Assembly (NCBI GenBank): GCA_002917775.1
Contig: KZ627146.1
Coordinates: forward strand, 469,019-533,018
Reading direction: 5' to 3'
Length of the DNA stretch: 64,000 nucleotides
Origin: Glaciozyma antarctica PI12
Lineage: Eukaryota; Basidiomycota; Microbotryomycetes; Kriegeriales; Camptobasidiaceae
In this document: positions 42,668-53,934 of the stretch, piece after piece
Layout: every line of letters begins with the position of its first letter
How positions within the stretch are numbered: the first letter of the stretch is position 1
Notes under the pieces: generated by a model
The model's input: only the letters and a program-made list of their open reading frames with translations
Databases searched by the model: none
What the model was told of the DNA's origin: nothing
Position numbers and translations under genes: made by a program

Positions 42668-44271
42668 ATGCCACCGGCGCGCGATTGCGTCCCAAGGCGT
42701 GCTGGACCCATCCTTCTGCTCACAGTCAGTGCAGCCGAGTTTGTGGCCCTTGTCGCGCTCAACATCCTGGGGTGGGCCCTCGCCTCGACAGGGTCGATTG
42801 CGGTCGTCCTCGCAGCGTAAGCGACATTCCACTGGTATCCCACTGCTCCGAGGAGGCGCCTGTAACCTCTTCCCCTCCTCGTTCCCGGTCTTGACGACCT
42901 CGAGGGGCGCGTGTGCAGCACTGACTCTTTTTGCGCAGTCCCTTTCTTCTCTATCTCGCTATGGACGCCTGCTGGAAAAAGAACACGATTCAGATCATCG
43001 CATTGTACCACTTCCACACGGCTCTCCTCCTTTACGTCGTTCTCCAATTCGTCGAGACGCGCGCGAAGAACGCCGGGCTGGGCTGGGTGACGGACAATGG
43101 CGACTGGACTGCGTTGGACGATATTCTCGCAGGCGTACAGCTGGCGTGCGTATCACTGAAGACTGATGAAAGCGAGGAACTGACGCCGCTCTATTCTTCG
43201 CAGGATCGTCGCTGTGGCCGCGGTCCTGCTGGCTGGTGCGGGGTGGATGAGCTTCCGCGAATATCGCTGGACGATATTCACGGTGATCGGGAACGAGAAA
43301 CGACTTCGCACCGCCTTCCGTGGCTACCAGTGAGTCACTCTGCGTCCTCGCTTCCACTCTCGAGGCCGAACTGATCCTCCTCCACAGCATCTACTTGTGC
43401 TTCCTCAAGCTCACATTCTTTTTCATCTTCTATCAAATCGTTAGCCAGTTCACCGGTGATCGCAGAGGCGGAAGCTTCCTCTCTCCGGTACGTTCAGTCT
43501 CTTGCACCGTGCGCATCGCGACGGAAGCTGATCCCCTTCTCCAATTAGTTTCTGGGCTTGATCATTGACGCTGTGATATGCGTCGTGCTTGTCTTAGAAT
43601 GGGTCGGCTTGCGATGGGAGCGACGCTGGCTCCTCTGGACGATCCTGCTCTTCAACGTCCTCGCAACAGCCTGGCTCGCTCTCGCTGTACGTTCCGCTCT
43701 CTCCTCTCTCTTCCCCGTCGCTGCTGATGTTCAAATTCTAGGTTATCGCTCTTGATTACAGCGTGCATAACTACAACAAGACCGTCGACTACTACGACGA
43801 TCGCTATTCCTCTTCCTCCTCCCCAATGGACGACCTCCCCGCCATCAAGTACTCAAACCTAATCTGGTGTGCGTACTCGCCTACCCCTCACCCATCGTAT
43901 GATACTAACACCACCACAAACCAGACCACTTGACTCTCACCCTCTACCTCGCTCGCTTCATCCTCTCCTGCATCTCCTGGCACCGAATCCCTCGCGGAAT
44001 CTACACCTGGAATGTTCAAAACAACCTCCGTCGTCGTGAGCGTGGAGAAGGAGGTGGTGGGATCGCGATGGAGGAAGTGCGCGGGCTTGGGGTCGGAGCG
44101 CCGGTGGTGGAGGAGAGAGAGGTGTGCGAGGGAGGGTTGTTGAGGGAGAGGTCATTGGTGTTGAGGGGAGAGGGAGGGGATGCGAGCTTTGGGGGAGAGC
44201 GGGGAGGGTTGATGGGAGGAGCAGAGGCGGGACCATCGGGGTATAGAGACGAGATCCAGTATGCTCGCTGA
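42668..44271 (+). CDS. Polytopic membrane protein of unknown function, about seven helices
   Basis: About 395 aa, eight exons, start MPPARDCVPRRAG, stop TGA 44269-44271. Hydrophobic segments: ILLLTVSAAEFVALVALNIL; ASTGSIAVVLAAPFLLYLAM; IIALYHFHTALLLYVVLQF; VAVAAVLLAGAGW; YLCFLKLTFFFIFYQIV; LGLIIDAVICVVLVLEWVGL; WTILLFNVLATAWLALAVIA. The loop KKNTIQIIALYHFH between helices 2 and 3 resembles an NTIQ motif seen in uncharacterised fungal seven-helix proteins. The C-terminus is a Gly/Glu/Arg-rich cytosolic tail. I cannot name a family or function; no retinal-lysine or transporter motif is evident. It converges with the AlaX gene, 44 bp between stops. Confidence 0.8.
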
Positions 44272-44315
44272 GGCGAACGTCGCATAATACCAGCGCGACC
44301 GTATTCCACGAAGAT

Positions 44316-45941
44316 CTACACCTTCATCGCACTTTCCAACACCGTCCCCAACAGCTGCTCATCCCCCTTCTCCCACCTCCCACTCAGCTTCCCCTGCCAC
44401 ATCCCCTTCCCACCTCCCTTAATCCTGCCTCCAAACGCACCAGCCACCGCCTTCCCCGCTTTCGCCACCTTGGCATCCGACCCGAAGATGAAAAGCGCTC
44501 CACTCGCAGGCGACGTCCCCGCCGAGGATCCGCAGGCGAGGATGAAGAGGTGCTGAACGGGTGAAGGGAGTGCGTCGATCTTGGTGCGAAGAGCGAACGA
44601 GACGGCGGTGAGGAACTCGAGATCGTTCGTCGCGTCCTCCTCCCGCAAACTGACCACCCCCATCCCGCTCGCCTGCGCCTCGCTCCAGAGTCGCTCGCCT
44701 ACGAATCCCGCAACTTCCTCCCGCAACTTCTTCTCCCTCCTCCCGGCGTCCCTCGACGAGATCTGTAGCGCTGAAACGCGGTCGATGAGGTCGGTACTGG
44801 CGCAGTTGAGCTCCTGGGCGATGCCTCGGACGATAGAGTGGGAGGACGCGAGGTGGGAGAGGACGCGAGGTCCGACGAGGAAGGAGAGACGAGCGTTGGT
44901 GCCGCGGATAGAAGTGGTGTTGGGGAGGATGAAGATGGAGGAGAGATAGGAGAGGGAGGGAAAGTGAGTGCCGCAGCAGCTGGGGAGGAGATGTAAGTTG
45001 GGGAATGCGGAGGGAGGAGCGAGCCGACGAACGGGTTGCGGTCGAGTTGGTCGATAGTGACGGTTCGTACGACGCCTGCCTGCCCTTCGGACCCCTGATA
45101 GTTGCTCGGTACTGAATCTGGTGTCGCGACGCCTGCTTGACCCGCTAGCTCCATGTCGATCGTGATCGCTCGTCCCTCGGCGATGAGAGCGTTGCAGGCG
45201 TGTTGAATCTTGGCAACCTCCTCCGCGGTCGGAGCGCGGGGTAGCTCGATATCTGCTCGAGATGTGAGCGATTGCTGGCAGAGTGAGGGGGAGACGAGAC
45301 GCACAGCATGGTTGAGGAGCAGGAGAAAGGGACCAGGAAAGAGTGTCAATCTCGAGCTGACGATCAATGACGGCGGAGACCAGGTGCTGCCCCGTGTGCT
45401 GTGTCATCAGATCCATTCGGCGCTCGACGTCGAGGTTAACCTGGACGCGAGCGCCTACTTCGAGAGGAGCCGAGACGAAGTGCACCGCGTCGAGATTACG
45501 GCGCAGGACCTCTCGCACGAACGACGGAGAGCCAGAGGGAAGTCCTTCGGGCGAGAGAAGCGTGATGGTGCCCACGTCGCTGGGTTGCCCACCGCCCTCT
45601 GGGAAGAGCACTAGTGATGAGCTGCTTCAGCCTCCCTCGTCCCCTCGTCCCCTCGCAGCTCAGGCAAACGCACCAGTGTCCAGCAGCTCCAACTCCCACT
45701 CGTCCGCTACTTCCTCCACCGCGACCCCCTTCCCCTTCTTACCCTTGACTACTGGAGCAGCCGGTCGCTTGTCGCAGCGGGTGACTTCGGTCACCAGAGT
45801 CGATAACAAGGGGTCGCGCTGGCAGGCGAGTAGCCCGACGAAGGCCTTGCGGGGGATAGTGAACGCGTGGCGAAGGTAGGAGGTAGGAGTCGCGGTAGGA
45901 GTGGGAAGGAGATGGGCGGGGGAGGGAGTGGTGGCCAGCAT
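44316..45941 (-). CDS. AlaX-type alanyl-tRNA editing protein (AARSD1-like)
   Basis: Free-standing homologue of the AlaRS editing domain, which removes Ser or Gly from mischarged tRNA-Ala. About 470 aa. Spliced junctions give LDTVLFPEGGGQPSD, the start of the editing domain; the zinc ligands are seen as H-x3-H in MTQHTGQHLVSAV and C-x3-H in NPCCGTHFPSLSYL. In between, SWSLSPAPQPC joins YIELPRAP across an intron. The C-terminal part contains IVRGIAQELNCASTDLIDRV and a DHHA1-like end (GGRIKGGGKGMWQGKLSGRW). Start MLATTPSPAHLL at 45939-45941, stop TAG 44316-44318. No break seen. S. cerevisiae YNL040W is the likely counterpart. Confidence 0.9.
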
Positions 45942-46398
45942 GATCCTCGTGAGGCGAAGAGAGGGAAGAGGTCGAGTTCGGGCGAAGCAAAGTCGAGCGA
46001 TCCTTGACTCTCCAACGACTACTGCCCTGAGTGTTATCGTGTATTGGCAGGCGAGCGGCGGGGGGGAAGACAGGAGGGAGTCAAGCTGGGACAAGCCGTT
46101 GGCGCTGTCGCCGATCCGAATCCTGTGCCTTTTGACCTCCTCCCAAACCGGCCTCACTGCTCCAGCTGCCCCAGGAGGCTACGCCCTAGCTTTGCCTGCT
46201 TGGGAATACCAGGTCGAGCTTAATCTGGTGGCGGAGGCGCTCCCGGGCGAGTTCCTTTTGAATCGTCTGCCCCCGTCTTTGTTCTGCTTCTCCCTTTGTT
46301 GTCGGAGACCCAGCAATCCGATCGCAGTGCGCGCCTGCTCAAGGTCCGTCTTTCCCACTCTTCCCACTCACTCAGTCGACCTACTTACCGTTCGGACG
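45942..46398. promoter_or_regulatory. Divergent promoter region, AlaX / Ste6-type exporter
   Basis: 457 bp between outward-facing start codons. A minus-strand frame stays open upstream of the AlaX ATG but has no other start. No TATA box or pheromone-response-like site that I would defend. Confidence 0.35.
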
Positions 46399-49300
46399 AT
46401 GGCAGGCTACCCCCCTCGAGCTTCGAGCCCTCCTGAACGAGCCGACTCCCTTCCTCTCTCAGCAGCCGACCTCTCCACTCGTGCAGCCTCCCGAGCAAGT
46501 CGACAATCCCCTCGCCTCGGCCAAGACTCGCTCAATGCCGCCACTACCACCCCTTCGTCCCAACTCTGGCCTCGCACCACTCCCTTCTACACCGTCCCAG
46601 CTCCTCCCTCCGGTACCTCTAGCCCGTCATTCAACTCCCGCAACCTACACCCCGACCCTCTCATCCCGCCCCGGCCAAGCCAGTCGACCGAGACGCTCAA
46701 CATCGTCGCCTCGCCGAATCGGGAATCAGCCTACGACGGGTACGCGCAGGAGTACGAGGAGCACTTGCAAGACGACAACGAGGAGGAGAACAAGAATAAA
46801 TTCAAGCAGTGGGGTGGAGCGGGGTACGGGGAAGAGCTCGAAGGCGCCTCGCGAGTAACCTACGGCGGAGGAATGTCGAAACCTCCCCACCTCGACCTCT
46901 CCAACTCGGCTCAACCCCCCTCCAACATCCGCTTCTCGACCACCTCGACCACAGCCGGTCTCCCTAATTCCCCTTCCTCCCCCACCCCTCCCTCCGCCGA
47001 GCCCCAAGAAGCACCTCATCAAACCTACCGTCTCGCTCCTCTTCTCCCTCACCCCTCGCTCCTCCCAACTCACCATCCTCGTCCCCGCCATGATCCTCTC
47101 CATCGTCTGCGGTCTACTCCCTCCCTACATGACGGAACTCCTCGGCCAGGCCTTCCAAGGCTTTACGACGTACGCGCTCGAAACCGCTTCCGCTACGCTC
47201 ACGCCGGGCGAGCTGAGTGCGGCGAGGGCGAAACTCCTCTCCTCGGCAAAGGACTCGAGCATCCGCTTCAGTACCCTTGGAGGACTCACCCTCGTATGCG
47301 CATCGACGTGCGTCTCGTTATGGGTCATTAACGGCGAACGGACGATCACGGCGCTAAGGCTCGAGGTCTTCAAGGGCGTCGGAGCGAGAAGCATGGAATG
47401 GTTCGATTTAGGGATGGGAGCGGAGGAAAACGAGGGAGAGGAGGAAGGAGAGGGGGGAGCAGGACAAGGAGCGGGAGGATTGATGGGTCGGTTCACAAAG
47501 TGCGCATTCCTTCAATTCTTGTCCTTCCTTCTCTTCGCTAACCTCGCGCTTTCCACAGGGAGACGGACGACGCTCGCATCGCAGCTTCCCAAACGGTTGG
47601 CCTTCTCGTCCAGTACATCGTCTCCTTCGTCGCCAGTCTCGTCCTCTCCCTCTACCGGAGCTACCTCCTCACCTTCGTCATCCTCGCCTCCGTCCCCGCC
47701 ATCATCGTCGTCGTCGCCGTCACGGAACGCTTCGCCACCCCTCTCTCCGACAAGGACCGCGAATTCACGTCGAAGAGCGCAAGTCGCGTCGACCGCATCC
47801 TCGGCGCCGTACCGACCGTCAAGGCGTTCAACGCCGAGGAGAAGGAGCTCAGCGGGTTCAAGGCCCTGACGGCCAAGGCGGCTCAGAACTACACGAAGCT
47901 CCACCTCGTCTGGGGCTTGCGGTCAGGCTTGACGCAGTTCATCATGTCGGCGATGTTCGTTCAGGGATTCTGGTTCGGCGCCTACCTCGTTCGAACGGGC
48001 AAGGCGACCCCGGCCGCCGTCAACACGTGCTTCTGGGCCTGTCTCGTCGCGACCAACTACCTCCAGGAGTGCGTTCCGATGCTCGTCCAGCTCGAGAAGG
48101 GCAAGACGGCGATGGCGAGCTTGCTCGAACTCGCGAGGGCGTCGCCAAAGGAGCCGGTCGCGGTACTCGTTCGCCCGACGTCGAACCACAGCGCAGGACG
48201 AGGACTAGGACGCTCCAACTCGCGCAACAAGGGTCGCAAGGCGCGCGGGAGGATCGGTTCGCTCGAGAGCTCTGAGCCGTTCGCAACGAAGGGACTCGGA
48301 CACGGCGACGTTGGCGACAGACCCCTCTACCCTCACCCATTCCACGTCACCTCTCCGACCTCGGCGCACACTCCCATCACCCCCATCACCCCCACCTTCA
48401 TTCCCCTCGCCGCCGCCAACTCTGGGCGACGTCGCAAGGCTACCGCTCCCCGCGCGCTTCGCAAGCTCTGCCCGGGGACCTTCACTGGCGAGCTTAGCCT
48501 TCGCAGCGTCACCTTCCACTACCCCTCCCGCCCCGCCTCCCGCCCCCTCCCTCGCACTCGACAACGTACAGCCTCTACCTCGCCGCCAAGGAGACGACCT
48601 ACATCGTCGGCGCCTCAGGATCCGGCAAGAGCACCGTCGGCAGTCTCCTCCTCGGTCTCTACCGCCCCGAGTCAGGTCACGTCGAAGTCGACGAGCAGGG
48701 ACTCGAATGGATCGAGGAGGACTGGCTTCGCGGGCACGTCGCGTGCGTCTCGCAGGGAGCTTCGATTCTCATTGACGGGACCGTTCACGACAACGTCGCG
48801 ATCGGCGTCGTCGGTCAGCTTATGGAGGACGGGTCGAGGAGGCTCGCAAAGGACGTGACCAGGGACGAGGTCGTCGCGGCGTGTCGAGGAGCGTTGATGC
48901 ACGAGTTTATCCGCGATCTCCCTGACGGGTACGATACGTGGTTGAGTGGGGAGAAGGGAGCGAGCTTGTCGGGCGGGCAGCGGCAGCGTTTGGCGATTGC
49001 GAGGGCGTGGATTCGGGACCCTACAGTCCTCATCCTCGGTGCGTCCTCTCCTTCCGTTTCGCTGGATCGATGTACTGACTCTTTTGCCTCCGCAGACGAA
49101 GCTACTTCGGCTCTCGACGCGACTTCTCGCCTCCTCGTCTCCGAAGCTGTCAAGCTCTGGCGGAAGAACAAGACGACCATTATCATCACCCACGACCTCA
49201 CCCCCGTCAACCTTCAAGACTTCGTCTACGTCATGACCGACGGTCGCGTCGTCGAGCAAGGCTACCGCGAGGACCTCGAGGCGAACGTCGGCGGCCCTTT

Positions 49301-51880
49301 CCACCAGCTCGCCCACGCTCAAGCCGAGGCCCCCTCCCTCGACGAGGAGAAGAACGACGCCGGGGAGCTCGACTCGGAAGTCTTTAGCGACACGGAGTTC
49401 TGGGAGCGCCAGGAGATGTACACGCCGCGGATCGAGATCACCGAGCCGGACCTCACGCCAAACGTCTTTGGAGGAGCGCTTTTCGGTCCAGCTGCCAAAC
49501 TTGGTCGATCAAGTCAGGACCTGCGGAAAGCTCGCCACGCCTCCGCCGTCTTCATCGAGCGCCAGGAGAACCGCAGCTCGCACTCCACCAGTCGCCCTCC
49601 CCTCCCTCGTCTAGGATCGTCGTACAGGTCGACCCAGATGGCCGACGCTCCTCCTCCCGGCTACGACTACTCGCACTTTTCCAGCCGCGACAGGCCAGAC
49701 TCGAGCATGTCGTTTGGCGCGCTGGATCGAGCGGCTGAGACGGCGACTGGTCGACGAGCTAAGGGCGTTCGCATCAAGCACAAGACGATGATCGACGGCG
49801 AGCTGTTTGGCAAGGAAACGTCGAAAGCTCCGAAGAGCAAAGGCGGAACGCTCACGATTACGGTCGACGATTCGGCACCCCGGCGCGCCACGATGACGAC
49901 CAGGCAGATGCTCGTTCGCTTCTACCCCACCATCCCCAACAAGATCCTCTTCTGGTCCGGCCTCATCCTTTGCGTCGGCGTCGGAGCCTGCACCCCGATC
50001 TTCTCGACTCTCCTCGCCAAGCTCATGGCCAACCTCGGAAACCCCAACAACGGTCCCGTCGTCCTCGTCACCTCCCTCCTCATCCTCCTCCTCGCCCTCC
50101 TCGAGGGATCTGGTGGCTTCTTCAAGTTCTACTTCCTCGAGCGATGCGCGATGGGCTGGATCGCCTCCCTTCGCACGACCGGACTCGGCCTCGTCCTCAA
50201 GCAGGACAAGACCTTCTTCGACAAGCCCGACAACACGACCAGCAGCCTCGTTCACAGCCTCATCAAGGACTCGGAGGACGCTCGAACTCTCGTCGGGACC
50301 GTCGCCGGCCAACTCGTCGTCGTCACGTCGATGATCATTATCGGATTGACGTGGGCGTTCGCCGTCGGATGGGAGCTCACGCTCGTCGGACTTGGGCTTG
50401 CGCCAGTCTTTGTCCTTGCGACGAGGTCTCAGGCCAAAGTTCTTTCGAGGTTCGAGGCGCGCAACAAGGTCATGCGCGAGGAGGTCTCGAAGCGATTCCA
50501 CCAGGTCCGTTCTTCTCCCCTGCGCCGTTCTCCCCTTTCGCGATCTGACGTGCCGTATCGCCTCCTCAGAACATCTCCAATATTCGCGCGATTCGCTCCA
50601 TGTCGATCGAAGCCGTCTTTTCCGAGACGTTTGCGGTTTCGGCGAAGAAGACGTACGCTGGTGCTGCCAAAGCCGCGCCCTGGGCAGGAATGGGGTACGC
50701 GCTCGGTTCGTGCCTGACCTACGTCGCGCAAGGTTCGTTCTGTTTCTCGCTGCCCGAGACGAGAAGCTGACCCACTCTCCTCAGCGATCATGATCTACGT
50801 CGGCGCCGTCCTCATCGCTCTCGGTCGATACGACTTTGCGAAGATGATCCAAGTCTTTACCCTCATCATCTTCTCCATCACGTTCTCTGCTTCGGTTATG
50901 ACCTATTGTAAGCTCTCCCCCATTCGGCGACGCATTCCTCCAAGCTGCGAGCTGACTCTCGTCCTCTACAGTGCCGACGATGACCAATTCTATCCGCGCG
51001 TGCATCGACCTCTCTCGCCTCCTCGACCTCGCTGCAGAGACGGCAGAAAGCGAAGGCCGCATGACGTTCCCCATCAACGGCAACATCTCGTTCGACAACG
51101 TCGGTTTCTCCTACCCTCAGCGACCCGACATCCCCATCCTCAAGGGCATGACCTTCGACATCAAGGCGGGAGAGTGCGTCGGGCTCGTCGGGTGCGTCTC
51201 CTTTGCTTTCGTCTGCGGAATCCTCGCTGATCTTTGCCGTCTTCTGCAGCGCGTCGGGATCTGGAAAGTCTACCGTCGTCTCCCTCCTCCAACGACTTTA
51301 CGAGCCTGAGTCGGACTCGATTCTCCTCGACGGACGCTCCCTCGCTCGCACCGACGTCCGCTACCTTCGCGACCACATCGCGATCGTCAGTCAGCACCCA
51401 GCCCTCTTCGACATGACGATCGCGGAGAACATTGCGTACGGAACCAGCGACCTTACCGAGAAGGAGATCATCGCCGCCGCGCAGGCCGCCCACGTCCACG
51501 ACTTTATCGTCGGCCTCCCCAAGGGGTACCAAACGATGCTGGGGGAGAACGCCTCCCTCATCTCCGTTGGCCAGGCGCAGCGCCTCCAGATCGCTCGAGC
51601 GCTCGTACGCCCAAGGGAGATCCTCATCCTCGACGAGTGCACGTCGGCGCTCGACGCGTCGAACCAGGCGGCGGTCATGGACACGATCATGTCGGTCAAG
51701 GAGGGGAAGACGATTCTCATCGTTACGCACAAGCTGGCGGTGATGGAGATGTGCGATCGCTTGATCGTCGTCGATGCGGGAGGAAGGGTGGCGGAGACGG
51801 GGACGGTGGCGGAGCTGCGAGCAAAGGTTGGAGGCCTGTTCGCGTCGCTAGCGAGCGGAGGGGAATGGGAGTCGACCTGA
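46399..51880 (+). CDS. STE6: Full-size ABCB transporter, Ste6-type, with three apparent frameshifts
   Basis: Two-halved ABC exporter, order TMD1-NBD1-TMD2-NBD2, about 1,670 aa with a roughly 210-aa Ser/Pro N-terminal extension. The Ste6 class exports lipopeptide pheromones; a multidrug role is equally possible. NBD1: GASGSGKSTVGSLLLGLY, LSGGQRQRLAIARAW, TVLILDEATSALD, ITHD. NBD2: VGASGSGKSTVVSLLQRLY, LISVGQAQRLQIARAL in place of LSGGQ, ILILDECTSALD, VTHK. TMD2 includes FWSGLILCVGVGACTPIF. Three +1 breaks without a fitting intron: 47002-47005 (extra C before KKHLIKPTVSLLFSL), about 48531-48537 (after FHYPSRP) and 48568 (extra A after LALDN, before SLYLAAKETTYIVGAS). Stop TGA 51878-51880. Confidence 0.88.
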
Positions 51881-52126
51881 GGGAGATGGAGGTTTATTTT
51901 CTGTTGTCGGATTCGGGTTGTACAAACGCAAAGGCAATTACCTACAGCAAGCGCAATATCCCAAGTCGTGGTCGGTCTGCGAGAGCGTCTTCGGGAGAAT
52001 CGACCTCGTCCCGCCGGCGAGGTCGCCGAAAGGAGTACTAGTCTTGGTTTCGCGTACCTGCTTCTCTTCCTCTCCACCACACGACGAGTCTCCCTCGCCC
52101 ACGACAGCTCAGCAGCCCTCGCTACG
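51881..52126. other. Ste6-type gene 3' flank and CoA-transferase promoter
   Basis: 246 bp between two plus-strand genes. It must contain a terminator and a promoter. A polyadenylation-like AT-rich patch lies at 51893-51950. No TATA box seen. Confidence 0.3.
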
Positions 52127-53892
52127 ATGCTCTCCTCTCTGCGACCCTGCCTTCCCCGCCTTTCTCGAGCGGCGTGCCGCCGCCTCCTCAGCTCAGTGCC
52201 TACCGGGGGGATGCCGCCTCCGCTGCGGTCGATACGAGTGGTGGATCTCACCAGGGTACTGGCGGGTCCCTACGCTACGCAGCTGCTGTCGGATCTCGGT
52301 GCGGACGTGCTAAAAGTGGAGCACCCTCAGAGAGGCGACGATACTCGCGCTTGGTGAGCGCTTGTGCCGCTTGGTGGTGGAGGACGAGCTAACCCAGGAC
52401 GTCCTGAAGGAACCCTCCGAGTGCGCCGCTTGTGGAACGACCTTTGACGCCTCCGAGTACGCCCAAGGAGGGCAAGGTGCAGCTGAGGGAGGACGACAGC
52501 AGCAAGCTCCCGCCCGAGAGCGCGTACTTCCTCAGCGTCAACCGAGGAAAGCGGAGTGTGGGAGTGAACCTGAAGGATCCGGAGGGGCTCAAGATCGTTC
52601 ACGAGCTCATCGCGAAAGCAGACGTCCTGGTGAGCTGAGCGAAGAGGTTGTTTCGAGTTGCGAAGCTGATGTCGTGCGGGATGCAGGTCGAGAACTACGT
52701 TCCTGGAAAGCTGGCGGAGCTTGGATTGAGCTACGAGATCTGTAATCGTCTCAACCCTAGGCTAGTGTACTGCTCTATCACGGGCTATGGGCAGACAGGA
52801 CCTTACTCTGGAAATCCAGGGTGTGCGTTCGCTCCATCCTTCGTTCCGCCTGCTCGTAGCTGAAGATTTGACCTGCAGACGACGTCAACATCGAGGCTGA
52901 GGCGGGTCTTATGCACATCACGGGCGAGGCAGATGGGCCGCCTGTCAAGGTTGGCGTCGCAGTGCGAACCGGTCCTCTCTCGCATCGGCGCTTCAGCTTA
53001 TCTCCCTCGCCCATTAGATCACCGATCTCACTACCGGTCTCTACGCTCATGGGGCCATCATGGCCGCTCTCATCTCTCGCTCGCAAACCGGCAAAGGCGT
53101 CTGGATCGACTGCTCTCTCTTCGATTCGCAAATCGCTTCTCTCGCCAACATCGGCTCGAATTACCTTATCGCTGGACAGGAAGCCTCTCGCCAAGGCACT
53201 TCGCACCCGAGCATCGTGCCTTACCAGAATTTCCCGACCAAGGACGGGTTCATGATGATCGGCGCAGGGAATGGTAAGTCGTCCCTCCCTCCTTGGTTCT
53301 CCTCAAGCCTCGCTTGACGCGCCGCTTCCCGTTCTGGGTTGCCGGTGTCGGGCGAGCAGGTCCTCCTCGCGATACCCTACTAATTCCCCGCCTTCGCAGA
53401 TAGCCAATTCGTCAAGCTCTCCTCCCTCCTCTCCCAATCCTGGCCGACGTCTCCCCTCTACTCCTCGAACCTTTTACGCGTCGCAAACCGCGACACTCTC
53501 GTCCCCGCCATCATCAAGGAGCTTTCGAAGCACACGACCGCGGAGTGGCTGGTTCGCATGAAGGGCTGCGGCTTTCCTCACGCCCCCGTCAACACGATCG
53601 CAGAGACGTTCGCTCATCCGCAGGCGATTGCGAGGGGCGTCGTCGAGGAGGTCGATCACCCTCGAGCGGGCAGGATAAAGCTGCTCGCTCCGGCGGTGCG
53701 CTACGACGGGCAAAAGATGAAGGTGCGTTCTCGCGCGCGCGGCACGGTGTTCGAAGAGGAGCTGATGAGCGACTTGAGCAGATCTCCCGACCACCGCCTG
53801 TTCTTGGACAGCACACGGTCGAGGTCTTGCGAGAGGAGTTGGGGTACAGCGACGAGAAGATTGCAGCTCTTCAGCAGGCAGGTGCAATTTGA
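52127..53892 (+). CDS. Mitochondrial class III CoA-transferase (CaiB/BaiF family, SUGCT-like)
   Basis: Moves CoA between carboxylic acids; the closest animal type is succinyl-CoA:glutarate CoA-transferase. About 440 aa. N-terminus [20 protein letters not shown] is Arg/Ser-rich without acidic residues, a mitochondrial presequence. Family blocks: [80 protein letters not shown] joined across an intron to [20 protein letters not shown], and [20 protein letters not shown], which holds the likely catalytic Asp. [18 protein letters not shown] follows. It ends [12 protein letters not shown] at TGA 53890-53892. All introns keep frame. Substrate cannot be read from sequence. Confidence 0.9.
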
Positions 53893-53934
53893 TCCAGCCC
53901 GTTGAACCGCATCCATTCTCCTGCACCAGAGCTT

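Noticed and set aside
42189-43166. 325-aa plus-strand ORF upstream of and overlapping the seven-helix gene
   Set aside because: It begins without an ATG, runs out of frame through a spliced exon and an intron, and has no family resemblance.
5985-48575. Programmed +1 frameshifting as explanation of the coding breaks
   Set aside because: The sites share no heptamer like the CUU-AGG-C type used in yeast, and the Ste6-type gene would need three events in one mRNA.
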